Source: Bacillota bacterium (GTDB taxonomy: Bacteria; Bacillota; Clostridia; Lachnospirales; Bianqueaceae). From it: a stretch of DNA of 6,215 nucleotides. The position numbers and the translations under genes were made by a program. The DNA is taken from NCBI GenBank assembly GCA_017467985.1, contig JAFUJY010000229.1, positions 1 to 6,215 of the forward strand. The letters run 5' to 3'. A model generated the notes under the pieces. The model was not told where the DNA came from. It was given only the letters and a program-made list of their open reading frames with translations, and searched no databases. Shown one piece after another: positions 1 to 6,170 of the stretch; the stretch's first letter is position 1, and every line of letters begins with the position of its first letter.

Positions 1-88
1 AAGAGGCGGCCCCCTTATCCAAAAGGCGCTCATAAGGGCGCTCAGCCTCCGGCAGATCCTTCATCGTATAAGTTTCATTTTGTTCCAT
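1..88 (-). CDS. radC: RadC family protein, N-terminal 29 codons only (runs off window)
   Basis: This is a partial gene: only the first 29 codons lie in the window, and the frame is open to the left edge. After a short variable start the peptide reads TMKDLPEAERPYERLLDKGA, which matches the conserved opening of RadC/YeeS proteins (MKDLP..ERP.E+LL..G) just before the SDAELLA helix-hairpin region. The start at 88 is supported by GGAGAGG five bases upstream. RadC proteins carry a C-terminal JAB/MPN-type metal-binding domain; the old DNA-repair label is not well supported, and the true role is unsettled. The DUF4321-type gene ends 50 nt upstream with no obvious promoter between, so the two are probably cotranscribed. 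The Shine-Dalgarno lies in a perfect inverted repeat (separate entry). The call rests on a short peptide but the motif is distinctive. Confidence 0.82.
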   Translation of the reverse strand, partial: MEQNETYTMKDLPEAERPYERLLDKGAAS

Positions 89-115
89 AAAATCCTCTCC
101 TTTCGATGGAGAGGA
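89..115 (-). promoter_or_regulatory. Hairpin overlapping the radC Shine-Dalgarno
   Basis: On the minus strand TCCTCTCC (115-108), the loop ATCGAAA and GGAGAGGA (100-93) form a perfect 8-bp inverted repeat. TTTT (92-89) and the radC ATG follow directly. The 3' arm is the ribosome-binding site itself, so a folded transcript would hide it. The T run after the stem also gives it a weak intrinsic-terminator look. The repeat is seen directly; a regulatory role is inference. Confidence 0.5.
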
Positions 116-138
116 GAAACGAAATCGCAACTAAGTGA

Positions 139-393
139 TTAGAGATAACGATGAATCACCATGGAAATGATCAGACCAATGATGGATGCAATGGTAATGC
201 GGAACTCAAAACCAAAGGTTAAGGCCAGAAAGCCCAGTTCCAGGGATGTGGCTGGGAAACCGAAGGTATAGCCATAGTTGAGCCAGCTTAACCAGGAAAT
301 GCCGCCCAAAGCCTCACCGATGAAGGCACCAAGGACGTATCCAATCAAAACAAACAAAATATAAGTCCAAGCACTTTTTCCTTTAAAAGACAT
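139..393 (-). CDS. DUF4321-type small integral membrane protein
   Basis: The product is an 84-residue, very hydrophobic protein of unknown function. It begins MSFKGKSAWTYILFVLIGYV, with a first membrane segment at about residues 8-28 containing a GAFIGE motif. A NYGYTFGFP stretch follows, then a long hydrophobic C-terminal half (about 50-82) with an LGFLALTFGFEF motif and ITIASIIGLIIS. This layout and the motifs agree with the DUF4321 family of Firmicutes, which is commonly found beside radC, maf and mre genes, as here. The ATG at 393 is preferred because AAAGGAGGA lies just upstream. A GTG at 417 would place the ribosome site inside the gene and coincides with the expected transcription start. 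Its own promoter lies at 424-452. The family call is from memory of conserved motifs; the function is not known. Confidence 0.82.
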   Translation of the reverse strand: MSFKGKSAWTYILFVLIGYVLGAFIGEALGGISWLSWLNYGYTFGFPATSLELGFLALTFGFEFRITIASIIGLIISMVIHRYL

Positions 394-423
394 GATGATT
401 CCTCCTTTACTGAACACTTATTT

Positions 424-452
424 ATCATACCACAAAACCGTTTTTCTGTAAA
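424..452 (-). promoter_or_regulatory. Sigma-A promoter for the DUF4321-type gene and radC
   Basis: The minus strand has TTTACA (452-447), a 17-bp spacer and TATGAT (429-424), each one base from consensus. A TG one base before the -10 gives an extended -10. Transcription should start near 417, about 24 nt ahead of the ATG at 393. It lies just past the terminator of the preceding gene, as expected for a new transcription unit. Confidence 0.72.
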
Positions 453-470
453 CACCAAGGTGGGAAAATT

Positions 471-502
471 TAAAAAAGTCTGGCGGTGCAATCAGCACCG
501 CC
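471..502 (-). terminator. Intrinsic terminator after the xre remnant
   Basis: On the minus strand GGCGGTGC (502-495) and GCACCGCC (489-482) form a perfect 8-bp GC-rich stem around the loop TGATT. AGAC and six T residues (477-472) follow. It starts 6 nt after the TAA of the membrane-segment frame that ends at 509. This indicates that the original regulator gene extended to that stop, and it separates this unit from the DUF4321-type gene. Confidence 0.88.
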
Positions 503-508
503 CCTATA

Positions 509-907
509 TTACAGACTTCGTTTTTTCTTTATATAAAGAATGCACATGATACCAAATTCAACAAAATACAATGAACCAAAAAGGAAATTGATCCGTTGGT
601 GCATTTGAACCGCTGAATTATAGGCGAATTGGGAGATCGTAGAAAGGATCAGTTCCTCCCCTTCCCAGCGGTATTCTATGACAGAGACCGTTTGATTATA
701 ATGCAGATAGGTATGAGCCACATTTCCGGAAGGATCATATATTTCCTGGGTGTAAAATTCTTCAGCGGATATGGGCTGATTATTAGAGTCGAAATATTCA
801 ATATCGGAGTTAATGTTGGCCGTTGAACCATCATACTCCATAGGCGTTTCGATATATTCCTTAAACTCTTCCCAGGTGTGAGTCTCGGGACTTGTGCCGC
901 TCCCCTC
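509..907 (-). pseudogene. Out-of-frame C-terminal remnant of the XRE regulator, with membrane anchor
   Basis: This 132-codon open frame starts directly after an in-frame TAA (910-908) and overlaps the end of the XRE frame. It reads EGSGTSPETHTWEEFKEYIE and on through an acidic, Tyr-rich extracytoplasmic-looking region, ending in a hydrophobic segment (FGSLYFVEFGIMCILYI) and the basic tail KKKRSL. An ATG at 841 would give 110 residues, but no ribosome site stands at the proper distance from it, and the peptide before it also looks coding. With the terminator placed right after its stop, this is best read as the tail of the same gene as the HTH frame, now in a +1 (or -2) frame relative to it. 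Clostridial XRE proteins of this style often continue into membrane segments; those expected between the two parts are missing. The alternatives are a sequencing error or a separate small membrane protein. Confidence 0.6.
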
Positions 908-1103
908 TTAAGAGTTCATCAGAAGTTACACCGAAGATTTCTGCTAATACGGGGATCAGGGAAAGATCCGGTGCGGATTCGTCCCGTTCCCAACGGCTGA
1001 TTGCCTTGTCAGAGACATTCAACTGTTCTGACAATTGTTTTTGTGTCATGCCATTGGCCTTGCGCAGGATGGCGATAAACTGGCCAATCGTTTTCTTTTC
1101 CAT
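861..1103 (-). CDS. XRE-family helix-turn-helix regulator, truncated
   Basis: The 80-residue product is a DNA-binding domain of the lambda Cro/C1 (XRE, HTH_3) type. The helix-turn-helix covers about residues 6-63, with GMTQKQLSEQLNVSDKAISR as the helix 2-3 region, then WERDESAPDLSLIPVLAEIF and GVTSDELLRGER. The ATG at 1103 follows AAGGAGGAT at good distance. After RGER the frame soon loses family character and stops at 861. Related clostridial proteins usually continue into a much longer, often membrane-spanning C-terminal part, and a remnant of such a part lies immediately downstream in another frame. The DNA-binding domain itself looks intact, so a short soluble repressor could still be made. 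Target genes are unknown. No XRE-specific operator could be assigned, although an inverted repeat lies about 80 bp upstream. Confidence 0.8.
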   Translation of the reverse strand: MEKKTIGQFIAILRKANGMTQKQLSEQLNVSDKAISRWERDESAPDLSLIPVLAEIFGVTSDELLRGERHKSRDSHLGRV

Positions 1104-1130
1104 AAATAAATATCCTCCTTGTGGGGTTGA

Positions 1131-1159
1131 TGTATAAGCCTATTCTACAAATATGACAG
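1131..1159 (-). promoter_or_regulatory. Possible promoter for the xre-type gene
   Basis: On the minus strand CTGTCA (1159-1154) is followed by a 17-bp spacer and TATACA (1136-1131). Each hexamer matches four of six consensus bases. Transcription from here would start near 1124, about 20 nt before the ATG at 1103, leaving the ribosome site in the leader. A TAGAAT at 1146-1141 is an alternative -10 but has no convincing -35. This is a weak call, although the terminator after rnfB requires some promoter in this 115-bp stretch. Confidence 0.35.
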
Positions 1160-1185
1160 TTGAAAAACCACCCCGCAAACCGTAA

Positions 1186-1210
1186 ATCACTCTCGTATTG
1201 CGAGAATGAT
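1186..1210 (-). repeat. Inverted repeat or hairpin behind the rnf terminator
   Basis: On the minus strand ATCATTCTCG (1210-1201), the loop CAATA and CGAGAGTGAT (1195-1186) form a 10-bp stem. One pair is a U-G wobble in minus-strand RNA and would be a mismatch in DNA. It begins 2 nt after the T run of the rnfB terminator and is not followed by its own T run. It could be an RNA stem at the 3' end of read-through transcripts, or a protein-binding site upstream of the xre promoter. The role is not known. Confidence 0.5.
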
Positions 1211-1212
1211 AT

Positions 1213-1240
1213 AAAAATCCCCCGACTTGAAGCCGGGGGA
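1213..1240 (-). terminator. Intrinsic terminator of the rnf operon
   Basis: On the minus strand TCCCCCG (1240-1234) pairs with CGGGGGA (1224-1218). Two more inner pairs follow after a mismatch, and the stem runs directly into TTTTT (1217-1213). It begins 16 nt after the rnfB stop codon. The GC-rich stem and adjoining T run make it a typical rho-independent terminator, active for leftward transcription. Confidence 0.9.
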
Positions 1241-1256
1241 CCTCATAAAACAGACC

Positions 1257-2048
1257 TTACAGTACCTTGATAACCTTAGCAGGACACTTCTCTACGCACT
1301 TACCGCACTGTGTACACTTAGCAGTGTCAATACGAGCTACGTTACCAGCCATGGCAATCGCGCCGGTATCGCACTGGCGCACACACAGTGTACATCCGAT
1401 ACAACCGGCGGCACACAGTTCGCGAACTTCTTTACCGCGGTCCTGACCGGAACACTGTACACGTACACGCTGCTTCTGATGAACCAGACGGATGATGTTC
1501 TTAGGACATACGGATACACAGGCACCACAGCCTACGCACTTATCTTCGTCAACCTTGGCGATACCGTTCTCCACATGAATGGCGTTGAACTTACATACAG
1601 TTACACAAGTACCGAAACCAAGACATCCATAAGTACAGGACTTGGGACCCTGACCGGGTACCATGGAAGCCTCCAGACAGCTGGCAACGCCATCGTAGCG
1701 CATCTTTTGACTGGCAACGCCGCATTCACCGCTGCACTGTACGTAGGCAACTTCCTTTTCTGCCAACTGTACTTCTACACCCAGAACCTCTGCCATCTTC
1801 TCAGCGGATGCAGCACCGCCAACTGCACAGGCATTGATGGGAGCCTCACCTGCGGCGACAGCCTTGGCATAGGCGTCACAGCCGGCATATCCACAACCGC
1901 CGCAGTTAGCGCCAGGAAGGGCATCACGGATCAGCGGAAATTTGGGATCCTGAGGAACCTCAAACTTCTTAGCAACAAAACCGATACCAACACCGAATAA
2001 AATACCCATAATCGCCAGGATCAGGAAGGGAATCAGAATTTCTAACAT
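1257..2048 (-). CDS. rnfB: Rnf complex subunit RnfB, electron-entry iron-sulfur protein
   Basis: This 263-residue subunit takes electrons from reduced ferredoxin and passes them into the Rnf complex. An N-terminal membrane helix (about 4-26) anchors it. The four-iron domain follows with CGGCGYAGC (C49, C52, C57) and C74. After it come cysteine sets for several [4Fe-4S] clusters: C138/C142/C148/C152, C171/C174/C177/C181, C216/C219/C222/C226 and C245/C248/C251/C255. The last three have the ferredoxin pattern CxxCxxCxxxC. It ends soon after the final cluster, making it shorter than RnfB forms that add further ferredoxin repeats. AAGGAGGT just upstream of the ATG is a near-perfect ribosome site that overlaps the rnfA stop, 14 nt away. 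It is last in the operon, and the terminator follows 16 nt later. Confidence 0.96.
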   Translation of the reverse strand: MLEILIPFLILAIMGILFGVGIGFVAKKFEVPQDPKFPLIRDALPGANCGGCGYAGCDAYAKAVAAGEAPINACAVGGAASAEKMAEVLGVEVQLAEKEVAYVQCSGECGVASQKMRYDGVASCLEASMVPGQGPKSCTYGCLGFGTCVTVCKFNAIHVENGIAKVDEDKCVGCGACVSVCPKNIIRLVHQKQRVRVQCSGQDRGKEVRELCAAGCIGCTLCVRQCDTGAIAMAGNVARIDTAKCTQCGKCVEKCPAKVIKVL

Positions 2049-2062
2049 AATTCAAGACCTCC

Positions 2063-2638
2063 TTATACCAAGCCCTGGAAGCCCAGGAATGCAATTGCCA
2101 TCAGACCTGCACTCAGCAGAGCAATGGGGAAACCTTCAAATGCCTGCAGGATACGGTTGTGGGCGATACGCTCACGAACACCTGCGAACAGGGTAATACC
2201 CAGGGTAAAACCAAGAGCTGCGAAACAACCGTTTACAACGGATTCCAGCAGATTGTAATTTTCCTGCATGTTCAGTACGGCTACGCCCAGTACAGCACAG
2301 TTAGTGGTAATCAAAGGAAGATATACGCCCAGTGCGGAATACAGGGCAGGACTTACCTTCTGAATAACCATTTCAACCATCTGAACCAGGGAGGCAATAA
2401 CAAGAATAAATGCAATATTGTACAGATATTCAACATTCAGCGGAACCAGAATCCAGTTATAAACCATATAAGTAAATGCAGAAGCAACGGTCATAACGAA
2501 GGTTACCGCTAAGCCCATACCCACTGCGGTATCGATCTTCTTGGAAACACCCAGGAAAGGACAAATCCCCAGGAAACGGGACAATACGAAGTTGTTGACA
2601 AATACTGCACTGATAATAATGATTAATAATCTCGGCAT
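2063..2638 (-). CDS. rnfA: Rnf complex membrane subunit RnfA
   Basis: This 191-residue integral membrane protein with about six hydrophobic segments is homologous to NqrE of the Na+-NQR and paired with RnfE as its inverted-topology partner. The family signatures are visible: NNFVLSRFLGICPFLGVSKK with C26, and PLITTNCAVLGVA with C114. In the known Rnf and NQR structures these two cysteines and those of RnfE hold an iron-sulfur cluster inside the membrane. GVRERI and the ILQAFEGFPIALLSAGLMAIAFLG tail region are also typical. AAAGGAGAA lies upstream of the ATG, with only 3 nt between it and the rnfE stop. The length is normal and nothing is missing. Confidence 0.97.
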   Translation of the reverse strand: MPRLLIIIISAVFVNNFVLSRFLGICPFLGVSKKIDTAVGMGLAVTFVMTVASAFTYMVYNWILVPLNVEYLYNIAFILVIASLVQMVEMVIQKVSPALYSALGVYLPLITTNCAVLGVAVLNMQENYNLLESVVNGCFAALGFTLGITLFAGVRERIAHNRILQAFEGFPIALLSAGLMAIAFLGFQGLV

Positions 2639-2641
2639 GGC

Positions 2642-3244
2642 TTACTTCTCCTTTCTTGAGCGGATATGATTAAAAGTAGCCAGAACGATGCCCAGTACGA
2701 TAAATCCACCGGGGGCCATAATCATAATCGCAGCAGGGGTGATGGCCGCGGGCAGAATCTGAATGCCAAAGAAGGAACCGGCACCCAGGAACTCACGGAT
2801 TACACCCAAGATGGTCAGCGCCATGGTAAAACCAAGACCGTTGCCCAGACCATCAAACAGAGAAGAAACAGGATCGTTCTTAGAAGCATAGGCCTCTGCT
2901 CGACCAAGAATGATACAGTTTACAACGATCAGCGGGATAAACAGGCCCAGTGCTTTGTAAAGGGTATCATAGAAGAATGCCTGCAGCAGCAGGTCTACTA
3001 CTGTAACGAAGGTAGCAATCAGAACAATGTATGCGGGGATACGAATCTTGCTGGGAATTACATTTCTGAGGGCAGAAATTGCCAGGTTGGAACACATCAG
3101 AACTGCAGTTACAGACAAGCCCATACCCAAACCATTGATGGCGGATGTGGTGGTCGCCAAAGTGGGACACATGCCCAGCACCTGTACAAAAGTGGGGTTT
3201 TCTTCAATAATACCGCGCTTTAATCCGTCAATCAGCTTAGACAT
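2642..3244 (-). CDS. rnfE: Rnf complex membrane subunit RnfE
   Basis: This 200-residue, polytopic membrane protein is related to NqrD and to RnfA. The opening KRGIIEENPTFVQVLGMCPT (C26) and FIPLIVVNCIILGRAEAYAS (C110) carry the two conserved cysteines that, with those of RnfA, ligate the intramembrane iron-sulfur centre. GNGLGFTMAL and GVIREFLG are family motifs, and a last hydrophobic segment lies at about 171-191 before a basic tail (RSRKEK). Translation should be coupled to rnfG: its ribosome site AAAGGGGGT lies within the last codons of rnfG, and only 3 nt separate the rnfG stop from this ATG. The length is normal for the family. Confidence 0.96.
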   Translation of the reverse strand: MSKLIDGLKRGIIEENPTFVQVLGMCPTLATTTSAINGLGMGLSVTAVLMCSNLAISALRNVIPSKIRIPAYIVLIATFVTVVDLLLQAFFYDTLYKALGLFIPLIVVNCIILGRAEAYASKNDPVSSLFDGLGNGLGFTMALTILGVIREFLGAGSFFGIQILPAAITPAAIMIMAPGGFIVLGIVLATFNHIRSRKEK

Positions 3245-3247
3245 GGA

Positions 3248-3808
3248 TTATTTACCCCCTTTCAGATAAGTGTTGTAATATTCAAGAGCTGCATTTACGC
3301 TATCGGTAACACTCTTGGAAGTAATGGTAGCACCGGAGAGTGCGGAAATGGAACCTGCTCCACCCTCACCTTTTACTACGGTCAAAGTGCCGCTCTGGCC
3401 AATGAACTGATCAGTAAAGGAAGGATTGGCTGCATTGGCTCCCAAACCGGGGGTCTCGCTGTGTTCAACGACGGTAACACCGGTAATGGTGCCATTCATG
3501 TCAATACCTACCGCAATGACTACTGCGCCACCATAACCCTTGGTGGAAACACGCATGGCATAACCAACGGAATCAGCAGAACATACTTCCAGGATGGTGG
3601 AAGCATACTCCTCTTCTACTTCGACCATTTCTAATGCATTGGTATCGGCCTCAGCAGGCAGAACCGAAGCATAGGCAGCCTTGTTGGCGGCATCCTTCTT
3701 GGCAGCAATCAGATCTTTGGTAATATAGTTAGCGCCGCCCAAAATCAACCCCATGATACCGGAGATGATGAGCAGTGTTATTCCGAGACGGATGGGAGAA
3801 TCTTTCAT
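3248..3808 (-). CDS. rnfG: Rnf complex subunit RnfG, covalent FMN protein
   Basis: This 186-residue subunit is anchored by one N-terminal helix (about 8-28) and has an FMN-binding domain outside the cytoplasmic membrane. The flavinylation motif is SGATITSKSVT (158-168), where Thr168 is the expected site of FMN attachment by an ApbE-type transferase. GYGG (91-94) and EHSETPGLG (115-123) are further family motifs around the flavin. The start codon overlaps the rnfD stop as ATGA, and GGAGGTGA lies just upstream inside rnfD, so the two are translationally coupled. No apbE is present in this window. The acidic stretch at about 60-68 is variable in the family. Confidence 0.96.
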   Translation of the reverse strand: MKDSPIRLGITLLIISGIMGLILGGANYITKDLIAAKKDAANKAAYASVLPAEADTNALEMVEVEEEYASTILEVCSADSVGYAMRVSTKGYGGAVVIAVGIDMNGTITGVTVVEHSETPGLGANAANPSFTDQFIGQSGTLTVVKGEGGAGSISALSGATITSKSVTDSVNAALEYYNTYLKGGK

Positions 3809-4728
3809 TTGGACTTCACCTCCCCATAGATTTTCGGCATGGAAATGCGGTCGATCAGCGGTACACAGATATTCATCAGCAGGATAGAGAAGGAAACACC
3901 TTCAGGATATCCGCCAAAGGTACGAATCAGTGCCGTTAATAAACCACAGCCAATACCCATGATGATACGGCCCTTACGAGTCATGGGAGAGGTGGTATAG
4001 TCAGTTGCCATGAAGAAAGCAACCAGCATCAGACCGCCGCTCAGAACCTCATACAGACCATCATGACCGAAGGCGTAGGACAGAACCAGTACAACTGCAA
4101 TGTAGGTAACAGGCAGTGTCCAGTCGATAATACCGCGAACGATCAGGTAAATACCACCGATCAGAAGTAGGATTGCAGAAGTTTCACCAAGACTTCCGGA
4201 TACGGTACCCAGGAAGGTATTCAGCAGAGAAGGCAGTTCTCCACCGGTCTTGATGATGGTCATGGGAGTTGCAGTAGAAACACCCTGTACAGTAAAGTTG
4301 GTCATTGCAGATGCCCAAGCCACCAGCATGAAACAACGAGCTGCCAGTGCAGGATTCATAAAGTTTTGACCGATACCGCCAAAGATCTGCTTAACAATGA
4401 TAATTGCAAAAATAGAACCGATAGCGGCCATCCACAACGGAATAGAAGCCGGAAGGTTCATGGCCAGCAGCATACCGGTAACCAGTGCACTGCAGTCCTT
4501 AATGGTTACTTTCTGTTTGGTACATTTTTGCCATACGTACTCAGCTAAAACGCTGGAGCCCATACATACTGCGTAAACCAACAGAACACGGATTCCGAAA
4601 TAGAATACGGAGAAGATAGCTGCAGGTGTCAGTGCCAGCAGTACTTCACACATAATGGAACCGGTTGTGTGCTTAGCATGGATGTGGGGAGATACGGACA
4701 AATGGAATAAAATCTTTTCGTCAGCCAT
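3805..4728 (-). CDS. rnfD: Rnf complex membrane subunit RnfD, flavin-bearing
   Basis: This 307-residue polytopic membrane protein is homologous to NqrB and belongs to the ion-translocating core. It opens with FHLSVSPHIHAKHTTGSIM (8-26), a typical RnfD start. Further motifs are GGIGQNFMNPALAARCFMLV (117-136), ATDYTTSPMTRKG (241-253) and GGYPEGVSFSILLMNICVPL (272-291). The sequence STATP (151-155) stands where RnfD carries its covalently bound FMN, so Thr154 is the likely attachment residue. The ATG at 4728 is preferred over one at 4791 because GAGGA lies just upstream and the protein then starts at the conserved N-terminus; the longer form would run 56 bases into rnfC. Seven bases separate it from the rnfC stop, and it overlaps rnfG by 4 nt. 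Confidence 0.95.
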   Translation of the reverse strand: MADEKILFHLSVSPHIHAKHTTGSIMCEVLLALTPAAIFSVFYFGIRVLLVYAVCMGSSVLAEYVWQKCTKQKVTIKDCSALVTGMLLAMNLPASIPLWMAAIGSIFAIIIVKQIFGGIGQNFMNPALAARCFMLVAWASAMTNFTVQGVSTATPMTIIKTGGELPSLLNTFLGTVSGSLGETSAILLLIGGIYLIVRGIIDWTLPVTYIAVVLVLSYAFGHDGLYEVLSGGLMLVAFFMATDYTTSPMTRKGRIIMGIGCGLLTALIRTFGGYPEGVSFSILLMNICVPLIDRISMPKIYGEVKSK

Positions 4729-4735
4729 GGTATCC

Positions 4736-6106
4736 TCACTTTCCGCCAGCAGGTTTCGCTGCTGCTGCTTTCTTACGTTGTTCAGCGACAATGCGCTTTC
4801 CCGCCTTAAAGGTCTGGGTCAGATGACGCTTGGCAGGACAAATATAAGCACAAGAACCACATTCCATACAGTCCATACCATGAAGCTTAGCAAAAGTATC
4901 CCAATCTCGTTCCAAAGCAGCCTGATTCAGCATCATGGGCATTAGATGGATCGGACATGCCGCAATACACTTACCACAGCGGATACATGCGCTTTCATTT
5001 GCAATAAAGTCCTGACTCTCATCAAACAGCAATACACCGGAAGTACCCTTGACTACAGGAACATCCAGAGAGAACAATGCGGTACCCATCATGGGGCCAC
5101 CACAAATAACCTTGGAAGGTGTACAGGTCAAACCACCGGCAGCATCAATCAGCTCACTCACGTTGGTACCAAGACGAACCTTGAAGGTTGCGGACTTCTT
5201 CAATGCGCCACCAGCCAGAGTAACAATACGGCGCATCAGCGGACGGCCTTCCAGAACGGCACGATAAATGGCAACAATTGTATCGGCATTATGTACGATA
5301 CAGCCAGCATCTGCCGGAAGACCACCGGAGGGAACCTCGCGTCCGGTAACAGCATTAATCAGCTGCTTCTCACCGCCTTGGGGATACTTGGTCTGCAGTG
5401 TTACGACCTCAATGCGCTCCTCAGCTGCCGTCAGCTCCTGCATAACGGACAATGCGGTGGGCTTATTATTCTCAATAGCAATATAACCCTTGGCTTCGGG
5501 GAACATCTGCAGAATGATCTTTAATCCTTCGATCACCTTCTTAGGCTCCTCAATCAGAAGACGGAAGTCAGAAGACAAGAAAGGCTCACACTCTGCTCCA
5601 TTAACAATAATAGAATCAATCTTCTTATCCGGCGGCGGAGAAAGCTTAACATGGGCGGGAAACCCTGCACCACCCATACCTACAATACCGGCTTCACGAA
5701 TCAGAGCAAGAATCTGTTCGTTGGTCATGTTCTTGTAGTCATGAACCTTATGCATACCTTCGATTTCTTTGTACTCATGGTCATTCTCGATAATAACGGA
5801 CATGACCTTGGTACCGTTGGTATGCAGCATAGGCTTGACATCCTTTACTTTTCCAGAAACACTGGAGTGAATCGGACTGGATACGAACCCTTGAGGCTCG
5901 CCGATCTTTTGTCCGCGCAGGACATAGTCACCCTTCTTCACCAGCGGCTTACAAGGCGCGCCGATATGCTGCACCATAGGAAATACAAGATCCATCTTGG
6001 GATCCATGTACATCTGAATGGAATTGCCCTCCGTGGATTCTTTATAATCCGGCGGATGAATTCCTCCCTTAAATGTGCGGGGTGCATTGAACAATGATTG
6101 TTTCAT
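4736..6106 (-). CDS. rnfC: Rnf complex subunit RnfC, NAD(H)-binding iron-sulfur flavoprotein
   Basis: This 456-residue peripheral subunit on the cytoplasmic side is where NAD+ is reduced or NADH oxidised. It starts with the RnfC hallmark TFKGGIHPPDYKE (11-23) and a barrel-sandwich domain (about 40-95). The nucleotide and FMN-binding fold related to NuoF follows, with GMGGAGFPAHVKL (143-155) and YPQGGEKQLI (241-250), then a SLBB-like region. Two [4Fe-4S] sites come next: C374/C377/C380/C384 and C413/C416/C419/C423. A short Ala/Lys-rich tail ends the protein, without the long extension seen in proteobacterial RnfC. The ATG at 6106 is the only start that keeps the conserved N-terminus. Its ribosome site is only a run of five G nine bases upstream, weaker than those of the other operon genes. 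It is the first gene of the operon. Confidence 0.96.
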   Translation of the reverse strand: MKQSLFNAPRTFKGGIHPPDYKESTEGNSIQMYMDPKMDLVFPMVQHIGAPCKPLVKKGDYVLRGQKIGEPQGFVSSPIHSSVSGKVKDVKPMLHTNGTKVMSVIIENDHEYKEIEGMHKVHDYKNMTNEQILALIREAGIVGMGGAGFPAHVKLSPPPDKKIDSIIVNGAECEPFLSSDFRLLIEEPKKVIEGLKIILQMFPEAKGYIAIENNKPTALSVMQELTAAEERIEVVTLQTKYPQGGEKQLINAVTGREVPSGGLPADAGCIVHNADTIVAIYRAVLEGRPLMRRIVTLAGGALKKSATFKVRLGTNVSELIDAAGGLTCTPSKVICGGPMMGTALFSLDVPVVKGTSGVLLFDESQDFIANESACIRCGKCIAACPIHLMPMMLNQAALERDWDTFAKLHGMDCMECGSCAYICPAKRHLTQTFKAGKRIVAEQRKKAAAAKPAGGK

Positions 6107-6133
6107 AGGTTAAAACCCCCAATATTCATTTCT

Positions 6134-6159
6134 GATGCAAAACACACGATTTTGTCATC
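6134..6159 (-). promoter_or_regulatory. Inverted repeat in the rnf leader
   Basis: On the minus strand GATGACAAAA (6159-6150) and TTTTGCATC (6142-6134) are inverted copies around the 7-base centre TCGTGTG. They give nine pairs with one unpaired A in the left arm. The site lies a few bases downstream of the predicted transcription start and about 28 bp before the rnfC ATG. It could be an operator blocking early elongation or a leader hairpin. It does not match the Rex consensus well. The repeat is seen; the role is inferred. Confidence 0.4.
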
Positions 6160-6170
6160 TCATCCGTATC

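Noticed and set aside
394..417. GTG start at 417 for the DUF4321-type gene
   Set aside because: The ribosome site would lie inside the gene, and 417 coincides with the predicted transcription start; the ATG at 393 fits both.
629..826. 65-codon plus-strand open frame in the regulator remnant
   Set aside because: It has no ribosome site or recognisable motif, and the opposite strand shows clear coding character up to a terminator.
1227..2000. 257-codon open frame on the plus strand, opposite rnfB
   Set aside because: It is a shadow of the rnfB reading frame: the peptide is low-complexity Thr/Ser/Leu-rich, resembles no family, and rnfB has full cysteine motifs and a strong ribosome site.
2666..3223. 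185-codon open frame on the plus strand, opposite rnfE
   Set aside because: It is antisense to an intact rnfE, with a Gln/Asn/Gly-rich peptide typical of a reversed membrane-protein gene and no recognisable domain.
4729..4791. Upstream ATG at 4791 for rnfD
   Set aside because: It would run 56 bases into rnfC and add a 21-residue stretch that is just rnfC sequence in another frame; the ATG at 4728 has its own ribosome site.
4946..5524. 192-codon open frame on the plus strand, opposite rnfC
   Set aside because: It is antisense to conserved parts of rnfC and has no protein-like features.
1257..6106. Possibility that the cluster is Na+-NQR or a new electron-transfer system
   Set aside because: Gene order, RnfB with its four-iron domain and ferredoxin clusters, and RnfC with two [4Fe-4S] sites identify a standard Rnf complex; no NqrF-like subunit is present.
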